Positions 35,550 through 43,697 of a DNA stretch of 43,697 bases are shown one piece after another; within the stretch, counting starts at the first letter, position 1, and the number at the start of each line of letters is the position of its first letter. The notes under the pieces were generated by a model that searched no databases, was not told where the DNA came from, and saw only the letters and a list, made by a program, of their open reading frames with translations. Made by a program: the position numbers and the translations under genes. Source of the DNA: Desulfocapsa sp. (GTDB lineage: Bacteria > Desulfobacterota > Desulfobulbia > Desulfobulbales > Desulfocapsaceae); the NCBI GenBank assembly GCA_030145625.1, contig JAQYVF010000036.1, positions 1 to 43,697 on the forward strand, in the 5' to 3' direction.

Positions 35550-35797
35550 TTGTAAACTTTATCGACTATCTTCGAGATCGGCTGCAAGCCGTGATCTACT
35601 GCTGCTATGGGGTAATGACCTTCATAGTTATCTGGAGTATGTCCGTGGATACTAGCCATGCTCATACCTGGGCAGAGAAAATGATACCAGGATTCTGGTC
35701 TCTCTTCGGCTTATGCAGCTGCGCCATCGTTATTATGGTTGCCAGATGGTTTGGCAAGGGTGGGATCATGACCCGGGAGGACTATTATGACAACTAG
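35546..35797 (+). CDS. Small membrane protein within the nuo operon
   Basis: An 83-residue protein with two membrane helices (about 14-33, AVIYCCYGVMTFIVIWSMSV, and 49-66, FWSLFGLCSCAIVIMVA). The tail is charged and ends TREDYYDN. It overlaps the preceding antiporter gene by 4 nt and the following one by 11 nt, so it is clearly a translated operon member. It does not match NuoA, J or K, nor any Mrp subunit that I can recognise. A structural or accessory subunit holding the extra antiporter module is plausible, but inferred only from position. Confidence 0.85.
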   Translation: MIVNFIDYLRDRLQAVIYCCYGVMTFIVIWSMSVDTSHAHTWAEKMIPGFWSLFGLCSCAIVIMVARWFGKGGIMTREDYYDN

Positions 35798-37574
35798 TTT
35801 TATCCATCCGGCCTTCATTATGATACTTGGGGCAGTCCTCCTGCCCTTTGTACGAGGACCGTTCCGTAAACCATTCATGTTCCTGGTCCCCTTGCTGACC
35901 TTTATTGATGTCCTTTATCTGAGCGGGCATCCGGGCACATATGGTGTCTATCAGTTCATGGACTGGGAATTGACCTTTGGCCGAGTTGATCGGCTCTCCA
36001 TGATCTTCGGTTTCATCATGGCCCTGATGGCTATCATCGGAACCATTTACGGTATGCACGTTGAAGACGAGTGGCAGCATATGGCCGCCTGGTTCTATGT
36101 TGCCGGTTCACTCGGTGCCATTTATGCGGCTGACTACATAGTCCTCTTTCTCTTCTGGGAGATGATGGCCTTTGCCTCCACCTTCCTGATCTGGGCGAGA
36201 AAGGATGAGGAAGCCCTGGCTGCAGGGTACCGTTATATACTGGTACATACCTTTGGCGGGGTGATTCTCCTCCTCGGTTTTGTCCTTCGCTACCAGGCCA
36301 CCGGTGATTTAAGTTTTGTTCAACTTAATGTGCAGAGTCCTGAGCTCTACACCTGGCTGATCATGATCGGCCTCATGCTGAACGCTGCCGTACCTCCCCT
36401 GCACTCCTGGCTGCCGGATGCCTATTCCAAGGCAACGGCTGTCGGTGCCGTGTTCATGTGTGCCTTTACTACCAAGACAGCAGTATACACCCTTATTCGC
36501 AGCTGTTCCGGATTCGATGTCCTGATCTATCTTGGTATCATCATGGCCATCTACGGCATTATCTATGCAATCATGGAAAACGATGTGCGCAAACTGCTGG
36601 GTTGGGAAATTGTCTCCCAGGTTGGTTATATGGTCACCGCAGTCGGTATCGGCAGCGCCCTTGCCGTCAACGGAGCCTGTGCCCATGCCTTTGCCCATAT
36701 CCTCTATAAGGGACTGCTATTCATGGGCGCGGGTGCCATACTCCATGCCACAGGTAAGCAAAAACTGACAGAACTCGGTGGGCTTTACAAGAAGATGCCA
36801 GTCACCCTGGTCTTTATGCTCATTGGTGGACTTGCTGTATCCGGTCTCCCACTGATGTCAGGATTTGTCTCAAAGTCCATGATCATCACCGCAGCCTTTG
36901 AAGCCCATCTCCTCTGGGCCGGATTTGCCCTGATTCTTGTCTCTGCCGGAACATTCCTGGCGGCAGGCCTCAGGCTTCCCTATCTTCTCTTCTTCAGTAC
37001 CAACAACTGTTCTGAAGAGACTTGGGAAAAAGCACAGGACCCATCGTGGAATATGACCTTGGCCATGGCCATCGGCGGCTTCCTTTGTATCTTCATCGGT
37101 TGTTACCTGCCCTTTCTCTACAACATGCTGCCAAACGCCGAGATTGCCTACCATCCCTACGGTGGCTATCACTTGAGTGAGACCTTGCAGATCATGGCCT
37201 TTACCGGCCTGGGATTTTTTCTCCTTCGCAAATATGTGATGCCGAAGAACACCATCAGCCTGGATCTCGACTGGTTCTATCGCAAGGGCGGCAGAGCATT
37301 ACTCTGGACTATCAAGAACCCTCTGCAATGGTTTGACAATGCTGTCGGCAAAACCTACAAAGTGGTTGGAATCAGTACCTTGATGACCACTTCAGCTTTC
37401 TGGTCATGGTTTGACTGGAACGTCATTGACGGTATCGTTGACGGTATTGCCCGCTGCGTCCGTGCCATAGGTCGCAGGACAGCACTTGTCCTGCAGCGAG
37501 GACAGATTCAGCAGACAATTTACTATACGGTCTCATTTGCTGCCGTTATTCTCATAGCTTACGTTTGGTTATAA
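35787..37574 (+). CDS. Antiporter-like complex I membrane subunit (NuoL/MrpD type), second of two
   Basis: A 595-residue proton-translocating subunit. The antiporter core (about 1-480) has the helix-5 Glu (FLFWEMMAFASTFLIW), PPLHSWLPDAYSKAT with its conserved residues, and CAFTTKTAVYTLIR with the central Lys. From residue 485 a further 88 residues (LDLDWFYRKGG, NPLQWFDNAVGK, WFDWNVIDGIVDGIARCVR) form an amphipathic segment ending in LQRGQI and a last membrane helix. This layout resembles the NuoL lateral helix plus TM16, though the core looks Mrp-like. It may therefore be the distal subunit that clamps the membrane arm. GGAGG precedes the ATG. Confidence 0.9.
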   Translation: MTTSFIHPAFIMILGAVLLPFVRGPFRKPFMFLVPLLTFIDVLYLSGHPGTYGVYQFMDWELTFGRVDRLSMIFGFIMALMAIIGTIYGMHVEDEWQHMAAWFYVAGSLGAIYAADYIVLFLFWEMMAFASTFLIWARKDEEALAAGYRYILVHTFGGVILLLGFVLRYQATGDLSFVQLNVQSPELYTWLIMIGLMLNAAVPPLHSWLPDAYSKATAVGAVFMCAFTTKTAVYTLIRSCSGFDVLIYLGIIMAIYGIIYAIMENDVRKLLGWEIVSQVGYMVTAVGIGSALAVNGACAHAFAHILYKGLLFMGAGAILHATGKQKLTELGGLYKKMPVTLVFMLIGGLAVSGLPLMSGFVSKSMIITAAFEAHLLWAGFALILVSAGTFLAAGLRLPYLLFFSTNNCSEETWEKAQDPSWNMTLAMAIGGFLCIFIGCYLPFLYNMLPNAEIAYHPYGGYHLSETLQIMAFTGLGFFLLRKYVMPKNTISLDLDWFYRKGGRALLWTIKNPLQWFDNAVGKTYKVVGISTLMTTSAFWSWFDWNVIDGIVDGIARCVRAIGRRTALVLQRGQIQQTIYYTVSFAAVILIAYVWL

Positions 37575-37600
37575 ACTACTGATACCGAGGACCACTGGAA

Positions 37601-39127
37601 ATGGATCAACTACTTATCAATCCAGATTACCCCCACATTCTGAGCACACTGATCTTCCTGCCTCTGGCAGGAGCTCTACTGCTGCTCTTTATAAAGAATG
37701 AAGACTTTGCGCGTTACTGGGCTCTTGGCATCACAGCACTGACTGCCATCCTCTCCATTCCTCTGGTCATGGCTTTTGACACGAGTACGAGCAAATACCA
37801 GTTTGTTGAACAGGCCAGTTGGGTTAAATCCCTTAACATTCAGTACGTCATCGGGATCGACGGCATATCCATCCTTCTCGTGATGTTGACAACGCTCATC
37901 ATGCCACTCTGTGTGCTGGCATCCTGGACCTATATCAAAACCAGGGTGCCGGCCTTCATGATCTGCCTTCTCGTCATGGAAACTGCTATGCTTGGTGTGT
38001 TCATGGCCCTGGACTTTGTCCTCTTTTACATCCTCTGGGAAGCAATGCTTATTCCCATGTACCTGCTCATCGGAATCTGGGGCGGACCGAGAAAGATTTA
38101 CGCTTCCATCAAGTTCTTTCTCTATACCCTTGCCGGTTCCGTTATGCTGCTGGTAGCCATTATCTGGCTCTACATCTATAATGGTTACAGCTTTTTCATT
38201 CCGGATATGATGTGGCAGAACTACGACAGCACTGCCCAGATCCTGCTATTCCTTGCGTTCTTTCTGGCCTTTGCCATCAAGGTTCCCATGTTTCCCTTTC
38301 ACACATGGTTACCTGCCGCACATGTTGAAGCCCCTACCGCCGGTTCTGTAATCCTGGCCTCAGTTCTGTTGAAGATGGGTACTTACGGCTTCCTACGCTT
38401 TGCCATTCCCATTACTCCGGAAGCAACCATGACCCTGGGACCATATATACTCTGGCTTTCCATTGCCGGAATTATCTATGGCGGTTTTACAGCACTTGCC
38501 CAACATGACATGAAAAAACTGATTGCTTACTCCTCTGTCGGCCATATGGGCTTTGTTACCCTTGGTATTTTTGTCCTCAACACTGCAGGGGTTGAAGGCG
38601 CCATCCTTCAGATGCTTAATCATGGTATCACCACTGGTGCCCTGTTCCTCTGTATCGGTATGATTTATGAAAGAACCCATAGTAGAGAACTAAGCTCTGC
38701 CACTGGTGTTGGTAAATATATGCCGATCTATGTTACCTTTCTTACCTTTTTCGCTCTGTCATCTTTCGGTTTTCCGGCAACCAATAGTTTTGTTGGCGAA
38801 TTCCTGATTCTGGCAGGCACATTTGAATATAGTATTCCACTGGCTCTTGCAGCCATTCCCGGAGCCGTTCTCGCCGCAGCGTATATGTTACGCATGCTGC
38901 AGAAAATCGTCTGGGGTGGGACCGACAACCCGGATCAGTCATGGCTCAAGGATCTCAACTTGCGTGAGATCATCACCCTCAGTCCCTTCCTCTTCTTTGT
39001 TTTCTGGATTGGATTGGGAGCACAGCCATTTATCGACCTTATCCATGTCAGTGTAGCGAACCTGCTTGATAACTACCATGCATTCCATGGTCAGGCAGTT
39101 GCAGTCACCGATTTAATTCTTCATTAA
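37601..39127 (+). CDS. nuoM: Complex I subunit NuoM
   Basis: Proton-pumping antiporter-like subunit of 508 residues with about 14 helices. Clear NuoM signatures: helix-5 Glu in FYILWEAMLIPMYLLIGIWGG, Lys in AIKVPMFPFHTWLPAAHVEAPTAGS, SVLLKMGTYGFLRF, and LIAYSSVGHMGFVTLG. This is the one unambiguous canonical member among the antiporter-like subunits here besides NuoN. GAGG precedes the ATG by about 11 nt. Confidence 0.95.
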   Translation: MDQLLINPDYPHILSTLIFLPLAGALLLLFIKNEDFARYWALGITALTAILSIPLVMAFDTSTSKYQFVEQASWVKSLNIQYVIGIDGISILLVMLTTLIMPLCVLASWTYIKTRVPAFMICLLVMETAMLGVFMALDFVLFYILWEAMLIPMYLLIGIWGGPRKIYASIKFFLYTLAGSVMLLVAIIWLYIYNGYSFFIPDMMWQNYDSTAQILLFLAFFLAFAIKVPMFPFHTWLPAAHVEAPTAGSVILASVLLKMGTYGFLRFAIPITPEATMTLGPYILWLSIAGIIYGGFTALAQHDMKKLIAYSSVGHMGFVTLGIFVLNTAGVEGAILQMLNHGITTGALFLCIGMIYERTHSRELSSATGVGKYMPIYVTFLTFFALSSFGFPATNSFVGEFLILAGTFEYSIPLALAAIPGAVLAAAYMLRMLQKIVWGGTDNPDQSWLKDLNLREIITLSPFLFFVFWIGLGAQPFIDLIHVSVANLLDNYHAFHGQAVAVTDLILH

Positions 39128-39165
39128 AAGATTTCAACCTTAACGATCTGCTGAAGGTAAAACAA

Positions 39166-40578
39166 ATGCAATTTCTCCCTGAGTTAACACTGCTGGGTGC
39201 AGGCCTTATCGTCTTCATAATCAGCCTGGGAAAAACCAGTGCCGATACGACCAGAAATGTAGCTATTGGACTTGGAGCCGCAATTTTTGTGGCCACCCTC
39301 CTCAGCTTCTGCCAGACAGGCAAGCTCTTTTACGACGCCTATCAGGTTGATCTCTACTCACAGGTCTTTAAGACCCTGATTGCCGGGGCCATGTTGATCG
39401 TCCTTATCTTTGGCGGGAACCTGAAGGGGATAGATAATTCTGTCCGTCCTGAGTACTACCTCTTCCTCTTCATGAGTGTGCTTGGCCTGATGATGCTGGT
39501 GTCGAGCGTCGAACTGCTCTCTATCTTTGTAGCCCTGGAACTCTCATCCTTTGCTGTCTATATCATGGTCCCCATGCGAGATGACAGTGGTAATTTAAAG
39601 TTTCAAATGGAAGCAGGAATCAAGTACCTGCTCTTTGGTGTTACTGCCACCGGCTTCATGCTCTTTGGCATGAGTTATATGTACGGTTTGACTGGTTCAA
39701 CCCAACTCTCAGTTGTTATAGAGAAACTTTCTCTGATGTACAGCCAGCCGGCAGCAGTTATTGCCATGGTGATGGTTCTTGCCGGATTCTTTTATAAACT
39801 GGCTATATTCCCCTTTCACTTCTGGGTACCGGATGTGTATGAGGGAGCATCAAATGAGACCACTGCCTTTATTGCCTCTGTACCTAAACTTGCTGCAGTT
39901 GCCCTGCTTATTCGCCTAGTCAGCCTCATCAGCGGAGACGGACAGGTTATTGTCAATATACTCATGGTCTGTGCCGTTCTCTCCATGTTTTATGGAAACC
40001 TTTCAGCACTCGTTCAGAAAGATATCAAGCGAATGCTTGGTTTTTCAGGTATCGCCCATGCCGGATTTGTTCTAGTTGGTATTCTTACCTTTCAGGTCAC
40101 CGGCTACGCCAATGCCCTCTACTACATCATTGGTTATGTAGTAATGAACCTTGCCTGTTTCCTCGTTATCTGTACTGTTTCCCAGAAGGGAGAAAATGTT
40201 ATGATTGAGGATCTCAGCGGTTTATATAAGCGCTCTCCACTTATGGCCTTTTCCCTGGCAGTTGGCCTCTTTGCTCTGGCCGGAATTCCACCCTTTGTCG
40301 GATTCATGGGAAAATTCATGATTCTCACATCAGCCTTAAAAGAAGGATACCTATTACTGGTAATCCTTGCAGCCATCAATACTGCCATTGCTATCTTTTA
40401 TTACCTGTCAGTGGTTCGTATCACCTTTTGCAGCGATCCTGAAGATCGTGTAGATATTCGTTCTCCGCTGCTCACCAATGCAACCTCCATCTTTCTCCTG
40501 CTGGTGATTGTCATCATGGGTGTTACCCCTCAACGCTTTGTAGACTTTGCCTCCACTGCTGTACAGACCATTATGTAA
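39166..40578 (+). CDS. nuoN: Complex I subunit NuoN
   Basis: Proton-pumping antiporter-like subunit nearest the quinone site, 470 residues, about 14 helices. Signatures: FVALELSSFAVYIMV with the helix-5 Glu, EAGIKYLLFGVTATGFMLFG, KLAIFPFHFWVPDVYEGA, RMLGFSGIAHAGFVL and LAGIPPFVGFMGKF. Last gene of the operon, followed by a strong terminator at 40608-40636. Confidence 0.95.
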   Translation: MQFLPELTLLGAGLIVFIISLGKTSADTTRNVAIGLGAAIFVATLLSFCQTGKLFYDAYQVDLYSQVFKTLIAGAMLIVLIFGGNLKGIDNSVRPEYYLFLFMSVLGLMMLVSSVELLSIFVALELSSFAVYIMVPMRDDSGNLKFQMEAGIKYLLFGVTATGFMLFGMSYMYGLTGSTQLSVVIEKLSLMYSQPAAVIAMVMVLAGFFYKLAIFPFHFWVPDVYEGASNETTAFIASVPKLAAVALLIRLVSLISGDGQVIVNILMVCAVLSMFYGNLSALVQKDIKRMLGFSGIAHAGFVLVGILTFQVTGYANALYYIIGYVVMNLACFLVICTVSQKGENVMIEDLSGLYKRSPLMAFSLAVGLFALAGIPPFVGFMGKFMILTSALKEGYLLLVILAAINTAIAIFYYLSVVRITFCSDPEDRVDIRSPLLTNATSIFLLLVIVIMGVTPQRFVDFASTAVQTIM

Positions 40579-40607
40579 CATCGCAAGATATAGAAATAGT
40601 ATCCCTA

Positions 40608-40636
40608 AGCCCTGTGAGTTACTCACAGGGCTTTTT
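40608..40636 (+). terminator. Terminator of the nuo operon
   Basis: AGCCCTGTGAG (40608-40618) pairs perfectly over 11 bp with CTCACAGGGCT (40622-40632), loop TTA, followed by T residues. Confidence 0.92.
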
Positions 40637-40659
40637 CTTTCTCTTAACTCTCCTCATTC

Positions 40660-41919
40660 ATGACTCTTTTCTGGCTGCTCTTTATCCTCTTCGTGCTCCT
40701 GGGTGATTTTCTTTTGGAAACGGTGGCCTCTCGTCTGAACCTGAAGGCTCTCGAGTTCAATGTCCCGGAACTCTTCCAGGATGAAATTGATAAAAAGAGT
40801 TATGCGAAATCTCAGGCCTACACACGCGCCTCTACCCGTTTTTCACTGTGGCAGCAAACCATTTCCCTCTGTATCATCATTGCATTTCTTCTTGGTGGTG
40901 GCTTCCCTCTGTTAGACGCATTTGCCCGGAGCTTTGCACAAGGTCCAGTTTTAACTGGTCTCATCTTCATTGGAAGCCTGCTTCTCCTCATCGGCCTTCT
41001 CAATCTCCCTTTTTCTCTTTATTCCACTTTTGTTTTAGAAAAACGATTTGGCTTTAATAAGACTACCGTCAGCACTTTTATCTTCGACCAACTCAAAATA
41101 ATTTTCCTTTCTATTCTTTTAGGGTCCCCCATACTTTGTTTGATACTCTGGTTTTTTGAAACAACGGGGAGTATGGCATGGATCTATTGTTGGCTCGGTG
41201 TCACCTTCTTTGGAATCATCATCCAATTTCTTGCACCGGTTCTCATCATGCCACTTTTTAACAGGTTCATGCCAATAAGCGATGAAACACTGAAAGATTC
41301 AATCATGACTTACTGTAAGCAAGAATCTTTTCAACTTCTTGGCCTTTATACTATGGACGGTTCGAAGAGAACGACAAAGTTGAACGCCTTTTTCACAGGA
41401 CTCGGTCGCTTCAAAAAGATTGTTTTTTATGACACCTTGCTTCTGAAACTGTCACACGATGAAATAGTGGCGGTACTTGCTCATGAGATGGGTCACTATA
41501 AACATCTTCATCTGTATAAACAGCTCATTCTTGGCATGATTCAATCCGCCCTACTCTTTTATCTCCTCTCCCTTACTCTTGGCAATTTACCACTTGCCCA
41601 AGCCTTTGGTCTCAATCAGCCATCGATTTATACCAGCCTGGTCATATTCACTTTCCTCTATACACCAATCAACCTGATACTCAGCTGCCTCACTAATTCC
41701 CTTTCTCGCCATTTTGAGTTTCAAGCTGATTCGTATGCAGTGAACAGTACCCCGTCCGGTGAAGCACTGATTCAGGCCTTAAAAAAGCTGAGCAAAGAAA
41801 ATCTCTCAAACCTGACCCCTCATCCTTTTTACGTCTTCCTTCATTACAGCCACCCTCCTACAACAAAAAGGATAAGCAAACTATTGCAAAAAACCAACCA
41901 TAACCATGAGATTGTGTAG
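40660..41919 (+). CDS. M48 family (Ste24/CAAX-protease-like) membrane metalloprotease
   Basis: A 419-residue integral membrane zinc protease. Several N-terminal helices (about 3-20, 68-90, 97-120, 145-170, 178-200) precede the catalytic domain. It contains VLAHEMGHYKHLH (HExxH at about 275-279) and the third zinc ligand Glu in FEFQADSYAV. The family tail SHPPTTKRISKLL follows. Eukaryotic Ste24 trims prenylated proteins. Bacterial members such as HtpX act in membrane protein quality control, though this one has the longer Ste24-like layout. The start ATG lacks a ribosome site and is only 23 nt after the nuo terminator. Confidence 0.92.
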   Translation: MTLFWLLFILFVLLGDFLLETVASRLNLKALEFNVPELFQDEIDKKSYAKSQAYTRASTRFSLWQQTISLCIIIAFLLGGGFPLLDAFARSFAQGPVLTGLIFIGSLLLLIGLLNLPFSLYSTFVLEKRFGFNKTTVSTFIFDQLKIIFLSILLGSPILCLILWFFETTGSMAWIYCWLGVTFFGIIIQFLAPVLIMPLFNRFMPISDETLKDSIMTYCKQESFQLLGLYTMDGSKRTTKLNAFFTGLGRFKKIVFYDTLLLKLSHDEIVAVLAHEMGHYKHLHLYKQLILGMIQSALLFYLLSLTLGNLPLAQAFGLNQPSIYTSLVIFTFLYTPINLILSCLTNSLSRHFEFQADSYAVNSTPSGEALIQALKKLSKENLSNLTPHPFYVFLHYSHPPTTKRISKLLQKTNHNHEIV

Positions 41920-42136
41920 TATTCTCCTATTTTTACTCTTCACGTTTTGGCAGAATCGTGTATAATCACTTTATTAAATATGAAGTTACTTACTGAATGA
42001 TATTTTCCATATTCTAGTGTTTTTTCTCTACCTGAAATATTTCATAAGACTAGAATTAATCTATCATTCAATTATGTTACCTTCCTTATAATATAAACTT
42101 TTTCCCATCTCTAGTAATTGTCCGGAGGAACAATTT
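41920..42136. promoter_or_regulatory. AT-rich leader of the coiled-coil membrane protein gene
   Basis: Contains TATAAT at 41962-41967 with TTCACG 16 nt upstream, and a second TATAAT at 42087-42092 without a good -35. Either could drive the following gene; neither is strong evidence. Confidence 0.3.
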
Positions 42137-43138
42137 ATGAAAAATCAAGAATTAAAATCATCCCTCATCAAATCAGGTCTATTCCTGGCAGTATGTATTT
42201 TTTTCATCTACGCCTTTGCTGTCAGTGATTCAGGAGGTATCACAGGCACCATTGCTTCACTCTTTTCCGGGGTCGTTTTTCTCATCGGCCTCGCCTTTGC
42301 CGTTGCATTTAGCATCGTGGTAATCATTGGGATATATTTTGGGATTCTTGCAATGTACAGTCGAGAAGTCTGCACAAAATCCTTTTCTCAGTTCAAAACC
42401 ACCCTCGCAACATCTTCAGGGTCACTCACACGTTCTTTCAAATGCTGTAGTGATACAGAGACTCTTCAACAGATAAGTGAGGAAGATATTGCTCCTCTAC
42501 GTGACAATCAAAACGTACTGAACAATCAACTTACTCAAGTCAAAAACTCCATTGACTCCCTGGAGCAGAAAATTATAAACGTTTCTTCTGCAATGACTGA
42601 TGTTACCGCAGAACTCAGCACGCTAACAACAAAAGCTGAAACGGTTGAAGAAGAACTTGCAGGTAAGGCATTAACGGCCACCGTTGATGAGTCAATCAAA
42701 AAACTTGCTGGAGATATCAACTCTATCCAGAACTCAATTACCCCCCTCAACACTAAAATCTCCGAGCTTGAAACCTCAGTTTCCTCCCAGGAAAATGAAG
42801 AAGAGAGTGTAGATGTACAGGAGGTTGTTAACAAGGCAATTAGTGGTCTGCAGAAAGAGTTGGCTGCGGTAAAAGCTTCTGTAGAGGGCCTGTCAACTGA
42901 AAGTCAGGAAGATGAAGAGCCCAAGGATACTTCCCACAGAATCCTTACGTACTTTGCCAGCAAAGAAGATCAGGACCAGTTTACAACATTGGTCAATGAG
43001 GCAGTTGCCAACGAAATGACCTATGCTGAGATTGGTGAGCACTTAAATGACAATTTATCAGCTGAAAATGCCGAAATCATTGCCGACCATCCCTCATTAA
43101 CGAAAGATTTCATCAGAATCTGCCGCCAGAAGGATTAA
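42137..43138 (+). CDS. Membrane-anchored coiled-coil protein of unknown function
   Basis: A 333-residue protein I do not recognise. Two hydrophobic segments lie at about 13-30 and 38-74, the second long enough for two helices. Then come a Cys-containing linker (SFKCCSDTE) and a long heptad-rich coiled coil (about 115-265) with many Gln, Asn, Ser and Glu, for example NNQLTQVKNSIDSLEQKI. A short acidic linker leads to a small C-terminal helical domain (HRILTYFASKEDQDQFTTL to RICRQKD). GGAGG lies 8 nt before the ATG. A strong terminator follows the stop. It could tether or bridge complexes at the membrane, but nothing shows which. Confidence 0.85.
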   Translation: MKNQELKSSLIKSGLFLAVCIFFIYAFAVSDSGGITGTIASLFSGVVFLIGLAFAVAFSIVVIIGIYFGILAMYSREVCTKSFSQFKTTLATSSGSLTRSFKCCSDTETLQQISEEDIAPLRDNQNVLNNQLTQVKNSIDSLEQKIINVSSAMTDVTAELSTLTTKAETVEEELAGKALTATVDESIKKLAGDINSIQNSITPLNTKISELETSVSSQENEEESVDVQEVVNKAISGLQKELAAVKASVEGLSTESQEDEEPKDTSHRILTYFASKEDQDQFTTLVNEAVANEMTYAEIGEHLNDNLSAENAEIIADHPSLTKDFIRICRQKD

Positions 43139-43172
43139 TCCTTAACTCTTTTTTTACTTCTTTATATTATAT

Positions 43173-43209
43173 AGCGGCTGGGAAATTCATCTTTTCCAGC
43201 CGCTTTTTT
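43173..43209 (+). terminator. Terminator after the coiled-coil protein gene
   Basis: AGCGGCTGG (43173-43181) pairs with CCAGCCGCT (43196-43204), extended by AAA/TTT, followed by six T. Confidence 0.92.
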
Positions 43210-43477
43210 CATGCATTATTCTCTTCTCATTGTCATGCCCACCATAAACTGGCAAGATCTCCCCTCCCCTCCTTTTCACAGATGATTGGCATCATGCTCC
43301 ATTCCCTTGTCTTTTGTCTTCAAGCAACCTCCTTTTTTCTATTATCATCTTTTCAGGCTGAGAGTATCTCTCGTTACCACCGCAGTAAACCAATGACGAG
43401 CAAAAAGTTTTTCTGCCACTACAACAGCAAGTTAGCTGTGTACCAGCTATAGTATTTTATAATTTTTCTTTTTCCCA
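43210..43477. other. Non-coding region upstream of the rRNA promoters
   Basis: No gene found. It includes a small TAGCTG/CAGCTA hairpin (about 43435-43451). The AT-rich run 43452-43477 just before the first -35 is suited to be an UP element. Confidence 0.4.
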
Positions 43478-43506
43478 TTGACTTGGTGTAAGTGATTGTG
43501 TAGGTT
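43478..43506 (+). promoter_or_regulatory. rRNA operon promoter P1
   Basis: TTGACT (43478-43483), 17-nt spacer, TAGGTT (43501-43506), preceded by an A/T-rich stretch resembling an UP element. Confidence 0.65.
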
Positions 43507-43580
43507 GCCTCGGTCCTTGGATGAGAGACAAGTTGCGAAACGCGGCTCTCAGAAAATGATGGTTCAGGTCAAATTAAATG

Positions 43581-43609
43581 TTGACAAGAACGAATAGTCG
43601 GAGTAGATT
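43581..43609 (+). promoter_or_regulatory. rRNA operon promoter P2
   Basis: TTGACA (43581-43586), exactly 17 nt, TAGATT (43604-43609). It has the same spacing and -10 style as P1, 103 bp downstream. Confidence 0.7.
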
Positions 43610-43697
43610 AGAGACTTCGTCGCGGGTTATCCCGCACGGCGCTTTTGGCGCCGCAACGATCCTTGAAAACTGAATAACAATACAAAAAGCAAACGAG
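43610..43697 (+). other. rRNA operon leader with hairpins and boxA-like antitermination site
   Basis: Two compact hairpins, GCGGG-TTAT-CCCGC (43622-43635) and GGCGC-TTTTG-GCGCC (43639-43653), are followed by GATCCTTGAAAACTGAATAA (43659-43678). The latter is typical of the boxA region found just before bacterial 16S genes. The 16S gene itself is not in the window, so the assignment rests on the leader alone. Confidence 0.65.

Overview
The window looks like chromosome from a Gram-negative, anaerobic deltaproteobacterium (Desulfobacterota), most likely a sulfate-reducer relative of the Desulfobulbaceae. The support is indirect: lysS-lolC-lolD and rplM-rpsI-argC gene orders, a complex I operon without NADH-oxidising subunits, a menaquinone methyltransferase, lipoproteins, and a c-di-GMP riboswitch of a kind common in this group. 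No rRNA gene or species marker lies inside the window, so this is an inference.

Layout. 1-1350: degenerate ORF remnants, then a small secreted protein on the minus strand behind a c-di-GMP-I (GEMM) riboswitch fused to a terminator. 1355-9670: enolase, a TPR protein, lysS, lolC-lolD, a divergent PRPP-synthetase-family gene and leuB. 10131-13127: a three-gene exporter (membrane-fusion lipoprotein, ATPase, ABC-2 permease). 13307-19503: a long tightly coupled minus-strand operon, ttcA-DUF89-asnS-ubiE-hisD-rsmG-ybaN-like. 19865-21171: hisB and a lipoprotein. 21370-24831: tRNA-Gly(GCC), rplM, rpsI, argC, a GNAT acetyltransferase and truA. 24832-27760: a repeat-rich island with a 141-bp MITE-like element, a 111-nt palindrome at the end of an aspartate aminotransferase gene, and a decayed transposase. 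27795-40636: a LysR regulator divergent from nuoABCDHIJK, two Mrp/NuoL-like antiporter subunits with a small membrane protein between them, then nuoM and nuoN. 40660-43138: an M48 protease and a coiled-coil membrane protein. 43139-43697: tandem sigma70 promoters and leader of an rRNA operon whose 16S gene should start just beyond the right edge.

How the parts work together. Most genes are housekeeping: translation (lysS, asnS, rplM, rpsI, tRNA-Gly, ttcA, truA, rsmG), amino-acid synthesis (leuB, hisD, hisB, argC, aminotransferase), envelope biogenesis (lolCD) and quinone-linked respiration (ubiE, nuo). The nuo operon is the most distinctive system. It has no nuoE, nuoF or nuoG, so its electron donor is probably not NADH through the usual module. 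It encodes four antiporter-like membrane subunits instead of three, plus an unrecognised 83-residue membrane protein. The other distinctive elements are the riboswitch-controlled secreted protein and the pair of 141-bp MITE-like repeats whose palindromic cores differ in sequence but keep the same fold.
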